A stretch of DNA of 64,000 nucleotides. Source: Ancylomarina euxina (GTDB taxonomy: Bacteria; Bacteroidota; Bacteroidia; Bacteroidales; Marinifilaceae). The notes beneath the pieces are model-generated. The model saw nothing but the letters and a program-made list of their open reading frames with translations. It did no database searches and was not told where the DNA came from. Made by a program: the position numbers and the translations under genes. Shown here piece by piece: positions 52,535 to 61,920 of the stretch. Position 1 is the first letter of the stretch; each line of letters begins with the position of its first letter. The DNA lies in NCBI RefSeq assembly GCF_003863355.1, contig NZ_QQWG01000001.1, positions 62,001 through 126,000 of the forward strand. The letters are read 5' to 3'.

Positions 52535-53143
52535 TTAATTTAATTTATCCTCATTCCACTTTCGTGGATTATTCTGAATGTATTCTGATATCCTATCAAA
52601 TGCCCCGTCGTTTCGGATGATGTGTTCCCAGTAATTCCGCTGCCATAATCGTTTCTTGAATTGATTCCAATTTTTGGTTTCTATCCCCTTAATATATTCG
52701 ACGCTGGTTATCGATTTAAACGCCCCTATAATATTTCCTACGGTCGGGTTGGTTTTTATCGTTGGGGTAATCCCGGTTGGGGCAGACCCTTGCGGTTGCC
52801 CTATATCCGGTTTCCCCGTTTTATTATTTTGGACGCCCGCGAGTGGCGTCTCTACGTTATTATTCGTTGGGACAACCGCGTTTTTATCAACGATACCCAA
52901 TATCCCATGAAAATGGTTGGGCATCACGACAAATTCGTCTAATACTATATTGGGGAACCGACTTTTTAATGCCAACCATTCGCTTTCGATCATTTTACCC
53001 GCCTCATTCAATATCATTTCGCCTTTATCTATTTTGCCAAACAGGCAGGTTCTATCCTGACAACAAATGGTGATAAAATACTTGCCCTCTTGTGAATAAT
53101 CGTAATTTTTCAATCGAATTGATCGACGACTGTATTCTTGCAT
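52535..53143 (-). CDS. RAYT-type (REP-associated tyrosine) transposase, Y1 family
   Basis: Single-strand DNA transposase relative of 202 residues. The HUH motif is MPNHFHG, and the catalytic Tyr lies in ISEYIQNNPRKW near the C-terminus; both are intact. Between them is a long linker (about 86-140) with the unusual sequence ETPLAGVQNN and GQPQGSAPTG. The DNA coding for the linker is much richer in G and C than its surroundings and contains two REP-like palindromes. RAYT proteins bind and move REP palindromes rather than carrying their own terminal repeats. No IS ends are seen, so it is a domesticated or stand-alone copy. Confidence 0.92.
   Translation of the reverse strand: MQEYSRRSIRLKNYDYSQEGKYFITICCQDRTCLFGKIDKGEMILNEAGKMIESEWLALKSRFPNIVLDEFVVMPNHFHGILGIVDKNAVVPTNNNVETPLAGVQNNKTGKPDIGQPQGSAPTGITPTIKTNPTVGNIIGAFKSITSVEYIKGIETKNWNQFKKRLWQRNYWEHIIRNDGAFDRISEYIQNNPRKWNEDKLN
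52780..52801. repeat. REP-like hairpin inside the transposase gene (1)
   Basis: GGGCAGACC (52780-52788) pairs with GGTTGCCC (52794-52801) with one bulged G and a short TTGC-type loop. The hairpin lies in the G+C-rich linker-coding part of the RAYT gene and matches the form of REP palindromes that RAYT proteins recognise. Confidence 0.6.
52832..52850. repeat. REP-like hairpin inside the transposase gene (2)
   Basis: GACGCC (52832-52837) pairs perfectly with GGCGTC (52845-52850) around a 7-nt loop, followed by TCTAC. The GTAGAGACGCC word on the opposite strand resembles a palindrome head widespread in Bacteroidota intergenic DNA. It codes for the VETPLAGVQ part of the linker. Confidence 0.6.
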
Positions 53144-53229
53144 TCTAAAAGGATTAGTTCGATTTATCTAAGTTAATAAAAATCAGAATTTTTCAAGATA
53201 TTTATCTTTACAGGATAAGCTTTATTCTT

Positions 53230-53237
53230 TAACTTTG
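53230..53237 (+). promoter_or_regulatory. -7 box TAACTTTG ahead of the DUF748 gene
   Basis: TAACTTTG fits TAnnTTTG and would start transcription near 53244, about 31 nt before the ATG. Confidence 0.55.
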
Positions 53238-53274
53238 TATTCTGTTATCTTTAAACTGACTCGAAAATTCAATC

Positions 53275-55464
53275 ATGAAATACAATCTATCTAAGGGAAA
53301 AAAGATCCTCATTGCAATTTTGTCCTTCCTTTTTATTCTTTTCTTTTTTCTTTCCACAATGGTTAAATATTGGGTGGTTAAAAACTCTGAAGAGCTTGTA
53401 GGGCGTAAACTTGAGATATCGGAATTGCATTTTAATTATGCTCAGATAGCATTAAGAATTAAGGGATTTAATTTGTTTGAAGCTGATAAAACGAGAAGTT
53501 TTGTTGCGTTTAACGAGCTCTATGTGAATTATTCGCCATGGAATTTGTTGGTGGGCGAGTATGCTTGTTCTGAGATATACCTTGATGGTTTGGATGTGAA
53601 AATTATTCGGGACAGTTTAGGTTTTAATTTCGATAGTATGATTCCAGTTCAGGATTCTATTGTTGAAGAACCGACGGAGAAAAAAGATTTAAAGTTTTCT
53701 ATAAAAAACATCAATTTTAAGAATGGGAACTTTCGTTATACCGATGTATTAAAGAAGAACACTATTGAGTTTGAGAAGATGGATTTGGAATTGCCTCTGA
53801 TCGCCTGGAATAATGAGAAATCGGAAATGGGCGTGGAGTTTGCCATGGGCAATAAGGGGAAGGTTCGAGTGAATGCTGATGTGGATCACGCTAAGAATCT
53901 TTATGCTGTTGATTTGGCTATGCAGGCCATTGATTTGGATCCCATAAAGGCGTATTTGGCAGATTATATCAATATATCGTCTATTTCGGGTCAATTAAAT
54001 ACAAGTATTCAATTAAAGGGGAATATGGATAAACCTATGGATTTGATTGTTTCGGGTCAGACCAATTTAGTAAACTTTGAGATGAAGGATGCCGATAAGA
54101 AGAAGCTTTTTGCTGCTAAAACGGTTGATGTGGACTTGGATTCATTGAATATTGGGACCTCTTATTTCGAAATAGGAGCAATTCATATCGATTCACCTGA
54201 AATATATGCCAGTTTGGATTCTGCTTCAACAAATTTTGAAAGATTGCTTAGCCCTATGATGCAAGCAGATTCTTTGGCTGTTGATACCATTACCACTCAA
54301 ATTGATACGGTATCAAATCTATTTTATCAGGTTAAAAGTATTACGGTGACGAATGGTTTAATGAATTTTAAGGATAATACCTTAAATCGTCCCTTCGTTT
54401 ACGACCTGAAAGCGATTGATATAAAAATGGGAACATTATCTGAGAAAGCAGACTCAATTCCTCTATCATACTCAATGAATTTACATGGCTCAGGTCGCTC
54501 GTCAGGTGAGGGAATCTTTAGTTTGAAAGATTTGATGTCGGTTTCTTTTAAAACTCATGTAGAGAATCTGGAAATGATGAGCTTTTCGCCTTACACAGAG
54601 TTTTATATTGCTCGTCCAATCACACAAGGGGAATTTAATTATAAAACCAGTATTGAGATGACGAATTCCAAGCTTAAGAATGAGAACAATATTCGCATTT
54701 CGGAATTGGATTTTGGAGACAAAACAGAGGATCAGAATACCATAAAAGCACCTGTTCGTTTAGCCCTTTACCTTTTGAAAGATAAAAACGATTTGATTGC
54801 ATTCGACTTACCCGTATCGGGAAATCCATCGAGCCCAGACTTTAGACTTGGGAAGATTATTTGGAAAACTTTAATGAATTTTCTGATTAAAACAGCTAGT
54901 CAACCTTTCAATATTCTTGGTAATTTGGCAGGAGGTAATCCTGAGAGTATCAAAACCATTCCCTTCCATTTCCTTCAGGATAGTTTGGATGCAGTTCAGA
55001 TGAAGAATTTGACTAGGATTGCGACCATATTATCTAAGAAAAAAGAGCTGAGTTTCTCATTTATTCAGCAAACCAACCTTCAGAAAGAAAAGGAATTGCT
55101 TGCAATTAAAAACTCAGTTAAAAACTATTGTAACGCAAATGATATGACTTATCCTGTTGTTTCAGATGATCAGATTCCAGCTTGGGCATTAGCTAATTTG
55201 GATTTTATAAATTATTTGAAAAGCATTGGGAATTTTGACAATGCAGAAAGCTTGGAAGCTAGTTGTATTAAACTCATTGGGGAGAATGAACTAAATCAGC
55301 AATTCACAAGTCTATTAAACGCGAGAAACATAGCCTTGCAAGCTTATATGAGAGATAGTTTACAACTAGAACCAACCTCATTTAAGGTTAAAACTGCCGA
55401 TTTAAGAAACATGCCTGAACAGTTAAAGTCGCCTAATTATAGAGTAGAGGTTTCATTAAAATAA
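53275..55464 (+). CDS. AsmA-like DUF748 family protein
   Basis: 729 residues: a Lys-rich N-terminus, one membrane segment (about 12-33) and a long periplasmic part of beta-strand-rich repeats, as in AsmA/TamB-type proteins. Sequence such as LEISELHFNYAQIALRIKGFNLFE and DVKIIRDSLGFNFDSM is typical for DUF748. Such proteins are thought to bridge the inner and outer membrane and help move lipids, but for DUF748 this is an inference. It stands alone; a CCAGAT hairpin follows it. Confidence 0.8.
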   Translation: MKYNLSKGKKILIAILSFLFILFFFLSTMVKYWVVKNSEELVGRKLEISELHFNYAQIALRIKGFNLFEADKTRSFVAFNELYVNYSPWNLLVGEYACSEIYLDGLDVKIIRDSLGFNFDSMIPVQDSIVEEPTEKKDLKFSIKNINFKNGNFRYTDVLKKNTIEFEKMDLELPLIAWNNEKSEMGVEFAMGNKGKVRVNADVDHAKNLYAVDLAMQAIDLDPIKAYLADYINISSISGQLNTSIQLKGNMDKPMDLIVSGQTNLVNFEMKDADKKKLFAAKTVDVDLDSLNIGTSYFEIGAIHIDSPEIYASLDSASTNFERLLSPMMQADSLAVDTITTQIDTVSNLFYQVKSITVTNGLMNFKDNTLNRPFVYDLKAIDIKMGTLSEKADSIPLSYSMNLHGSGRSSGEGIFSLKDLMSVSFKTHVENLEMMSFSPYTEFYIARPITQGEFNYKTSIEMTNSKLKNENNIRISELDFGDKTEDQNTIKAPVRLALYLLKDKNDLIAFDLPVSGNPSSPDFRLGKIIWKTLMNFLIKTASQPFNILGNLAGGNPESIKTIPFHFLQDSLDAVQMKNLTRIATILSKKKELSFSFIQQTNLQKEKELLAIKNSVKNYCNANDMTYPVVSDDQIPAWALANLDFINYLKSIGNFDNAESLEASCIKLIGENELNQQFTSLLNARNIALQAYMRDSLQLEPTSFKVKTADLRNMPEQLKSPNYRVEVSLK

Positions 55465-55806
55465 AGTGCTCTTTTGCTACTCCAGATTTTTTATCTGGGC
55501 TTAAGGAATTGGCGAATTTGATTCGCCATTAATGCAGAGCTAAGTTTATAGCAAAATAGAACGTTTCAATTCTGTGCATTCTTCAAATTTTGTCTTTATG
55601 TGAATTTGTTTTGTTGATACGATTCAGTCTGTTTAGGGCTTCTATGAGATGTTTAATATTTTCAATCATTTTGGCTGAAAAATAACCGAAGAAAAGACTA
55701 AATTTGTCGGAATACGATCTGATAAATAGGCTTTGTGCGTTGATTTTGTAATGATTTGATAGCCTATTCATTCACTTGTATTCTATAATTTCAATAATTC
55801 GTATCG
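55465..55806. other. 342-bp intergenic region before dnaE
   Basis: Contains two small hairpins, CCAGAT/ATCTGG (55482-55487 with 55493-55498) and GGCGAAT/ATTCGCC (55511-55517 with 55521-55527), the first probably the end of the DUF748 transcript. A 62-codon reverse frame (55583-55771) is present but unlikely to be a gene. No promoter motif is clear. Confidence 0.6.
55482..55498 (+). terminator. Hairpin after the DUF748 gene
   Basis: CCAGAT and ATCTGG pair around a T-rich loop, 17 bp after the stop codon. Without a T-tract this is only a probable terminator. Confidence 0.45.
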
Positions 55807-58800
55807 ATGACCAAATTCACACACTTACACGTTCACTCTCAATATTCCATTCTCGATGGTGCTTCTAAAATTAAGCGTATGATCGATAAGGCTAAGGAAG
55901 ATGGCATGCCCGCTATTGCTCTTACTGATCATGGAAATATGTTCGGGATTAAGGAGTTTCATGCCGCGGCCACTTCCAGTGGAATAAAACCTATTTTGGG
56001 AATTGAAGCTTATGTGGCGCGACGTTCACGTTTTGATAAGAGTGAAAGACAGGATAGATCGGGATATCATCTGATTATTTTGGCTAAAAATAAGGAGGGA
56101 TATCATAATTTAATGCGTTTGGCTTCTTTAGGTTATGTCGATGGGTTTTATTATAAACCTCGTATCGATAGAGAATTACTTGAGAAACATCATGAAGGTC
56201 TGATTATATCGACAGCCTGTTTGGGGGGTGAAGTACCTCAGCACATTATGAATGAGCGTTGGGCAGAATTGGATGAAACGATTTCCTGGTATAAGAATCT
56301 GTTTGGCGAAGATTATTATTTGGAGATCATGCGTCACAAAACGAATGATCCTGTTAAGAATGCCGACATATACGATAATCAAGAGTTGTGTAATAAGAAG
56401 ATTCTAGAGTTATCCCAAAAGCATGAAGTGAAAGTGATTGCGACCAATGATTCTCATTTTTTGAATGAAGAAGATGCTGATGCACATGATTTGCTCATTT
56501 GTTTGAATACCGGCAAAGATTTGGATGATCCGACTCGGATGCGCTACACCAAGCAGGAATTTCTTAAAACGACTGCTCAAATGAGTGAACTCTTTGCTGA
56601 TATTCCGGAAGCCATTGCTAATACTCAGGAAATTGCGGATAAGGTTGAAAATTATAAGTTAAATGTTCCTCCATTAATGCCCGATTTCCCACTTCCTGAT
56701 GGTTTTGATGATGCTGACGTTTTCTTGCGCCATCTGGCTTATGAAGGAGCTTACGAACGTTGGGGGAAAGATCTTCCCAATGATATAATTGAACGATTGG
56801 ATTTTGAGTTGGAGACCATTAAAAAGATGGGATTCCCTGGTTATTTCCTAATCACATGGGACTTTATCAAGGCAGCTCGTGAGATGAATGTGATAGTAGG
56901 GCCTGGTCGTGGTTCAGCAGCTGGATCTGCAGTCGCTTATTGCATTAAAATTACCAATATTGACCCGATTAAATATGATTTGCTGTTTGAGCGTTTCTTA
57001 AATCCTGATCGTATTTCCATGCCCGATGTCGACATCGACTTTGATGACGATGGACGTCAGCAGGTCTTGGATTGGGTAACTGAAAAATATGGACACGAAA
57101 AAGTGTCACACATCGTAACTTTTGGAACTATGGCAGCCAAATCATCCATTAAGGATGTGGCGCGTGTTCTAAAATTGCCACTTTCTGAGGCCAATCGTTT
57201 AGCTAAACTGGTTCCTGATGGGCCCAAGGTGAGCCTGGCAAAAGCTTTTAAGGAAGAACCAGAACTTGAGCGAGAAAGAACTTCAGATGATCAACTCATA
57301 TCACAAACACTTGGTTTTGCAGAACATCTAGAGGGTTCTGTTCGTCAGACAGGAGTGCATGCTTGTGGTATTCTGATTGGTCGTGATAAACTGACTGAGC
57401 ACATTCCTATCATGAAAGTGAAAGGTGTAAATCTTTTGATTACTCAGTATGATGGCCGATTTGTAGAGGATGTTGGGATGCTTAAAATGGACTTCCTAGG
57501 TCTGAAAACCTTGTCTATCATCAAGGATACTCTGGCCAATGTGAAACTTTCAAAAGGCATTGATATTGATATCGATACAATTCCAATTGATGATGAGAAA
57601 ACATTCGAGCTCTTCTCTCATGGTGAAACAACTGGGATCTTCCAGTTTGAGTCACCAGGAATGAAAAAGCACTTGAAAGGTCTGAAACCTAACCGTTTTG
57701 AAGACTTGGTGGCTATGAATGCCCTTTATCGTCCGGGTCCAATGCAATACATTCCCAACTTTGTGAATCGTAAGCATGGGGTCGAGGAGATTGTCTATGA
57801 CCATCCTATTATGGAGAAATATCTGAAGGATACCTATGGGATTACGGTTTATCAGGAGCAGGTAATGCTCCAGTCGAGAGCACTGGGGGGATTCACTCGT
57901 GGTATGTCAGATTCATTGCGTAAGGCAATGGGTAAGAAGAAAATTGCTGAAATGGATAAGTTGAAAGTTAAATTTATCGAAGGCTGTTTGGCCAATGAGG
58001 AATTTATGGAAGGCTTTGAAAAAGAAGTGAAAGGTAAAGGTAAAACCTTTAAGATGAAGGTCGCCGATGATAAAGAAGTCACACGAAAAATAGAAAAAGC
58101 AGAGGATCTGATCGATAAAATTTGGTTGGACTGGGAGGCTTTTGCTCAATACGCTTTTAATAAGTCTCACTCGGTTTGTTATGCCTATATAGCCTATCAG
58201 ACAGGATATTTAAAAGCGCACCATCCTGCGGAATTTATGGCGGCAGTTTTAAGCCGTAACCTTTCCGATATTGAAAAGGTAACCATTTTTATGGATGAAT
58301 GTAAGCGTATGCGTTTACCCGTGCTTGGTCCAGATGTAAATGAATCTTACCTTCGATTTACTGTAAATAAAGAAGGAGCTGTTCGTTTTGGAATGGCCGC
58401 TGTTAAAGGTGTTGGCGAAGCTGCCGTAGAAGACATTATTAGGGAAAGAAAGAATGGCGAATTCAAGGATATTTTTGACTTTGTAGAGCGGGTGAGCTTA
58501 AGAACCGTTAACAAACGAACGCTTGAAAATCTTGCCATGTCGGGTGGTTTCGACAGTTTTGAACTCAATAGAAGCCAGTATTTTGCATGCGATGAGTTTG
58601 AGACGCCTTTTATTGAGCTTTTATCCAAATATGGGAATAAGCTACAATCAGAAAAAGCCATGGCTCAACAGACACTTTTTGGTGGGGTAGAAGACTATGT
58701 TGTAACGCCACCCAAAGTGCCAAGCTCAGGCGAATGGAATAAACTTGAACGTTTGAATAAGGAAAAGGCTCTAATTGGAATTTACCTTTCAGCTCATCCG

Positions 58801-59397
58801 CTTGATGATTACCGCTTGGAGATTGATTCATTTTGTAATGCTTCATTATCTGAGCTTTCTACTGATATGCTTCAGTTTAAAGATAAAGACATTAATATTG
58901 CCGGTATGGTAACCGCAATTCGAAGAGGAATAACGCGTACAGGAAACCCTTTTGCAATTGTTAACATTGAAGATTTTACGGACTCATACGAATTGCCTTT
59001 CTTTGGGAAAGACTTTGTGGAGTTTAACAATTATTTTGTTGAAGGTCTCTCTGTTTATATAAATGGACGTGTTCAACAACGATCTTGGCCTAAAGATTCT
59101 GCTGAGTTAGAATATAAAATAAAGTCAATTGGCTTACTTTCAGATGTGTTAGAGCAAAAGGTGAAGCGTATTACCCTTACAATTCCTGTTATGAGCCTGA
59201 CTCAGGAGATCGTAAACGAGATGGAAAATTGTTTGACTCATGAGGATAATAAGGGAAATTTATTATTGAATTTTGTCATTGTTGATGAAGGAAAAATGAA
59301 GTTGAAGATGTTCTCAAGAAGCTGTAAAGTAAAACTTTCTACTGATTTGATAGAATATTTTAAAAATAATTCTGAAATTGAATTCAAAATTAACTAA
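55807..59397 (+). CDS. dnaE: DNA polymerase III alpha subunit
   Basis: Replicative polymerase, 1196 residues, full length for DnaE. The N-terminal PHP domain begins HLHVHSQYSILDGASK; the polymerase palm has PGRGSAAGSAVAYC (about 372-385) and the catalytic acids in MPDVDIDFDDDGR. The finger region (SVRQTGVHACG), tandem helix-hairpin-helix (VSLRTVNKRTLENL) and OB-fold (INIAGMVTAIRRGITRTGNPFAIV) follow, with a C-terminal part that binds tau. Motifs of all domains are intact. It is followed by trxA with an inverted repeat between. Confidence 0.98.
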   Translation: MTKFTHLHVHSQYSILDGASKIKRMIDKAKEDGMPAIALTDHGNMFGIKEFHAAATSSGIKPILGIEAYVARRSRFDKSERQDRSGYHLIILAKNKEGYHNLMRLASLGYVDGFYYKPRIDRELLEKHHEGLIISTACLGGEVPQHIMNERWAELDETISWYKNLFGEDYYLEIMRHKTNDPVKNADIYDNQELCNKKILELSQKHEVKVIATNDSHFLNEEDADAHDLLICLNTGKDLDDPTRMRYTKQEFLKTTAQMSELFADIPEAIANTQEIADKVENYKLNVPPLMPDFPLPDGFDDADVFLRHLAYEGAYERWGKDLPNDIIERLDFELETIKKMGFPGYFLITWDFIKAAREMNVIVGPGRGSAAGSAVAYCIKITNIDPIKYDLLFERFLNPDRISMPDVDIDFDDDGRQQVLDWVTEKYGHEKVSHIVTFGTMAAKSSIKDVARVLKLPLSEANRLAKLVPDGPKVSLAKAFKEEPELERERTSDDQLISQTLGFAEHLEGSVRQTGVHACGILIGRDKLTEHIPIMKVKGVNLLITQYDGRFVEDVGMLKMDFLGLKTLSIIKDTLANVKLSKGIDIDIDTIPIDDEKTFELFSHGETTGIFQFESPGMKKHLKGLKPNRFEDLVAMNALYRPGPMQYIPNFVNRKHGVEEIVYDHPIMEKYLKDTYGITVYQEQVMLQSRALGGFTRGMSDSLRKAMGKKKIAEMDKLKVKFIEGCLANEEFMEGFEKEVKGKGKTFKMKVADDKEVTRKIEKAEDLIDKIWLDWEAFAQYAFNKSHSVCYAYIAYQTGYLKAHHPAEFMAAVLSRNLSDIEKVTIFMDECKRMRLPVLGPDVNESYLRFTVNKEGAVRFGMAAVKGVGEAAVEDIIRERKNGEFKDIFDFVERVSLRTVNKRTLENLAMSGGFDSFELNRSQYFACDEFETPFIELLSKYGNKLQSEKAMAQQTLFGGVEDYVVTPPKVPSSGEWNKLERLNKEKALIGIYLSAHPLDDYRLEIDSFCNASLSELSTDMLQFKDKDINIAGMVTAIRRGITRTGNPFAIVNIEDFTDSYELPFFGKDFVEFNNYFVEGLSVYINGRVQQRSWPKDSAELEYKIKSIGLLSDVLEQKVKRITLTIPVMSLTQEIVNEMENCLTHEDNKGNLLLNFVIVDEGKMKLKMFSRSCKVKLSTDLIEYFKNNSEIEFKIN

Positions 59398-59429
59398 ATT
59401 GCGTCATTAAAAATTAACATTCTTAGATA

Positions 59430-59464
59430 GCTAGATATGAATGTTTCTTTCGGAAATATCTAGC
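59430..59464. promoter_or_regulatory. Inverted repeat between dnaE and trxA
   Basis: GCTAGATAT (59430-59438) and ATATCTAGC (59456-59464) form a perfect 9-bp stem with a 17-nt loop. No T-tract follows, so an operator or a folded trxA leader is as likely as a terminator. Confidence 0.5.
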
Positions 59465-59492
59465 GCATATAAACCAAAAAATAAAAAAAACC

Positions 59493-59810
59493 ATGACTAT
59501 TAAAGTAGATGATACTAATTTCGAGGAGATTGTTTTAAAGTCTGATATGCCTGTATTGGTTGATTTTTGGGCTGAGTGGTGTGGACCATGTAGAATGGTT
59601 GGACCAATCGTAGATGAATTAGCTCAGGATTTCGAAGGCAAATTTGTAGTAACTAAAGTTGATGTTGACTCAAGTCCTGCAACTGCTGCTAAATTTGGAA
59701 TTCGTAACATTCCTACCATTATTTTCTTAAAAAATGGTGAGGTTGTTGACAAGCAAGTAGGTGCTGTACCAAAAACAGCTATAGCTGAAAAAATGAATGC
59801 TTTGCTTTAG
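59493..59810 (+). CDS. trxA: Thioredoxin
   Basis: Cytosolic 105-residue dithiol reductant. The redox-active site WCGPC is at about residues 28-32 in WAEWCGPCRM, and the conserved cis-Pro is in IRNIPTIIFLKNGE. Length and the N-terminal strand (VDDTNFEEIVLKS) are standard. It lies after dnaE and ends in a strong terminator (59839-59870). Confidence 0.97.
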   Translation: MTIKVDDTNFEEIVLKSDMPVLVDFWAEWCGPCRMVGPIVDELAQDFEGKFVVTKVDVDSSPATAAKFGIRNIPTIIFLKNGEVVDKQVGAVPKTAIAEKMNALL

Positions 59811-59838
59811 TAACTAGTAAACATTGTTATCATATTTA

Positions 59839-59870
59839 AGGCATAGAATTTAATTCTATGCCTTTTTTTT
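59839..59870 (+). terminator. Terminator after trxA
   Basis: AGGCATAGAA (59839-59848) pairs with TTCTATGCCT (59854-59863) around a 5-nt loop and is followed by eight T residues. This is the best intrinsic terminator in the window. Confidence 0.95.
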
Positions 59871-59935
59871 GTCAAATTTGAAGAGTTTACCAGACAAATT
59901 ACTGTTCTGTTTATTTCTATTTTGCATGCTATACT

Positions 59936-60856
59936 ATGAAACAATTATCTGATTTAATAGAATTTGAAGCTTTTGATAATTTAGAGCTGATGGCTAAGCA
60001 AATTGTTGAGGGGTTTCTTCTTGGCTTGCATCGTAGCCCTTACCATGGTTTTTCGGTTGAGTTTGCTGAGCATCGTTTGTATAATAAAGGAGAATCAACC
60101 AAACATGTCGATTGGAAACTATACGCCAGAAGTGACAAGCTTTTTGTCAAGCAATTCGAAGAGGAAACTAACCTGAGAGCGTATTTGGCGATCGATACAT
60201 CGTCGTCTATGCTTTTCCCTTATCAGGATAAGAAAGTCTCTAAAATGGCTTTTTCAGTGCTTTGTTCAGCAGCTTTGATTCATCTTTTGCGCAATCAACG
60301 CGATGCGGTTGGCTTAACGACTTTTTCGGATAGAATAGAACTTCTAACTCCGGCAAAATTATCCTTAACACATGCTCATCGATTGTATGCCAAGTTATTA
60401 AAGATTTACAATAAAGAAAACCTTACTTTAAATAAGAATACGAGGTTCTCTGAAAATCTGCATCATTTAGCCGAGGCTATACATAAGCGTTCCTTAATCG
60501 TTATTTTTTCTGATTTAATGGGAGATGACAGCCCTCAGGAAATTTTGGAAGCCTTGCAGCATTTACGCTACAATAAGCATGAAGTCGTCCTATTTGCTGT
60601 AACCGATCATGATCTGGAAAATCAATTCAATTTTGCCAATCGTCCTTCAAAGTTTATTGATATGGAAACGGGCGAGACTTTAAAATTGAACCCTTCAGAG
60701 GTGAGAGAAGCATTTACCCAAAAGCAAACAGCATTTTATGATGAGATGAAACTCCTTTGTTCTCAATTTGCTATCGATTTTGTTGAGGCTGATATTCGTA
60801 AACCTTTTAAAGATGTTTTACAAGCCTATTTAATCAAGCGTAAAAAACTGAGGTGA
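59936..60856 (+). CDS. DUF58 family protein (von Willebrand A-like)
   Basis: 306 residues without signal peptide. The core DUF58 motif is NKGESTKHVDWKLYARSDKLFVKQFEEE (about 50-78), and an incomplete metal-binding motif AIDTSSSM follows at about 87. DUF58 proteins usually work with a MoxR-type AAA+ ATPase in maturation of enzymes or envelope complexes; neither a MoxR gene nor a BatA-like partner lies in the window, so this is a solitary copy. It is separated from trxA by a terminator and has no partner downstream. Confidence 0.85.
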   Translation: MKQLSDLIEFEAFDNLELMAKQIVEGFLLGLHRSPYHGFSVEFAEHRLYNKGESTKHVDWKLYARSDKLFVKQFEEETNLRAYLAIDTSSSMLFPYQDKKVSKMAFSVLCSAALIHLLRNQRDAVGLTTFSDRIELLTPAKLSLTHAHRLYAKLLKIYNKENLTLNKNTRFSENLHHLAEAIHKRSLIVIFSDLMGDDSPQEILEALQHLRYNKHEVVLFAVTDHDLENQFNFANRPSKFIDMETGETLKLNPSEVREAFTQKQTAFYDEMKLLCSQFAIDFVEADIRKPFKDVLQAYLIKRKKLR

Positions 60857-61014
60857 GTCCATTAAGACTATTGTATTTGAACCGTATTCTAGTTTTACTA
60901 GTTCAGATCTATTTCGAATAAGCCTATTTCCATTATTGATAAGTTATTATTCTGTCGCTAAATTTTATTATTCACTAGCTTTATTTATTTTTATGGAATA
61001 ACCGATTTGATAAA

Positions 61015-61743
61015 ATGAAACAACTTCTCTTTTTACTCTCGATTTTATTATTATTTGCTTGTGATTTAAAAAAAACAAGTGAAACTGTAGTGACTAATAA
61101 TGAAGGAGAAGTGTTAGATGGTTGGGTGAAAAAGTATAATAGCAGGAATAAGCTTAGATCCGAAACCTTTTATAAGAATGGAATTAGAGAAGGAGTGGCA
61201 CGCGTTTATTATGATTCAGGGGAATTAAGTGATGAGGTTTATTATGTTGGTGATGAATTACATGGGATTGCAAAAAAGTACCATAAGAATGGTCAGGTTT
61301 ATGCCTTAACACCTTATCTGAATGATAAAAAGGATGGGATTCAAAAGAAATTTTACCCCAATGGCAGGCTATGGGCCGAAACACCTTACAAAAGGGGAGA
61401 ACCTGGTATTGGTTTAAAAGAATACAAACGTAATGGTAGTTTGCGAAAGATTTTTCCTTCAATTGAATGCCAGCAATTCGTACGTGCTGATCGAGTCAAT
61501 TTGAAACTGTTTTTGAATAACTACTCTAAAAATGTGGAGTTTTATATTACACCTTTGGTTCAAAACAAATACATTCCTATTAGAGCTAACGTGATATCTG
61601 CCGAAAAAGGATCGGGTCAGGTAGATTTTTTCTTCTCTAAAGGTCAAATTCTAGATACGGTTGTGAATGTCGTTGCTAAGTATAGAACATCATGCAGTAA
61701 TATTTATGTTGTTCAAAAAGAAATTAATATCAGGAACAAATAA
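61015..61743 (+). CDS. Lipoprotein with YwqK-like (MORN-type) repeats
   Basis: 242 residues: a lipoprotein signal with Cys16 (LLLFACDLKK), then repeats of the form YYDSGELSDEVYYVGDELHG, HKNGQVYALTPYLNDKKDG and FYPNGRLWAETPYKRGEPG (about 45-140), which form a MORN/YwqK-type beta-hairpin array. After this is a beta-rich domain of unknown type (about 150-242). Homologous YwqK proteins are annotated as toxin-antitoxin parts in some databases, but nothing here supports that and the signal points to an envelope lipoprotein. It stands alone. Confidence 0.8.
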   Translation: MKQLLFLLSILLLFACDLKKTSETVVTNNEGEVLDGWVKKYNSRNKLRSETFYKNGIREGVARVYYDSGELSDEVYYVGDELHGIAKKYHKNGQVYALTPYLNDKKDGIQKKFYPNGRLWAETPYKRGEPGIGLKEYKRNGSLRKIFPSIECQQFVRADRVNLKLFLNNYSKNVEFYITPLVQNKYIPIRANVISAEKGSGQVDFFFSKGQILDTVVNVVAKYRTSCSNIYVVQKEINIRNK

Positions 61744-61833
61744 TTTAGGTTTTTGATTTGACCATTAGCCCTTGATTTCAAGTCTTAGATTTCTTATAAC
61801 AAAAATTAAGATTCTCATAATGAAAAAATCTTC

Positions 61834-61841
61834 TATTTTTG
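61834..61841 (+). promoter_or_regulatory. -7 box TATTTTTG ahead of the lipid kinase gene
   Basis: TATTTTTG fits TAnnTTTG and would start transcription near 61848, leaving a leader of about 73 nt. Confidence 0.45.
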
Positions 61842-61920
61842 GAGCTTGGTAGTCAATTAATAAAGCTCTTTCTTAATATATTTTAAAGATAGAGTATTAC
61901 AAACAATAGAAAGAACCCCA

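Noticed and set aside
52661-53073. Three overlapping plus-strand frames of 78-98 codons inside the transposase gene
   Set aside because: They are open because the linker DNA is G+C-rich; the reverse-strand RAYT frame has intact catalytic motifs and explains the region.
55583-55771. 62-codon reverse frame before dnaE
   Set aside because: No motif, no recognisable homology, and it lies in an AT-rich gap with little sign of coding; kept only as a possible remnant.
61015-61743. Toxin-antitoxin locus suggested by YwqK-like repeats
   Set aside because: The protein has a clear lipoprotein signal and no toxin gene lies next to it, so the database label does not apply.
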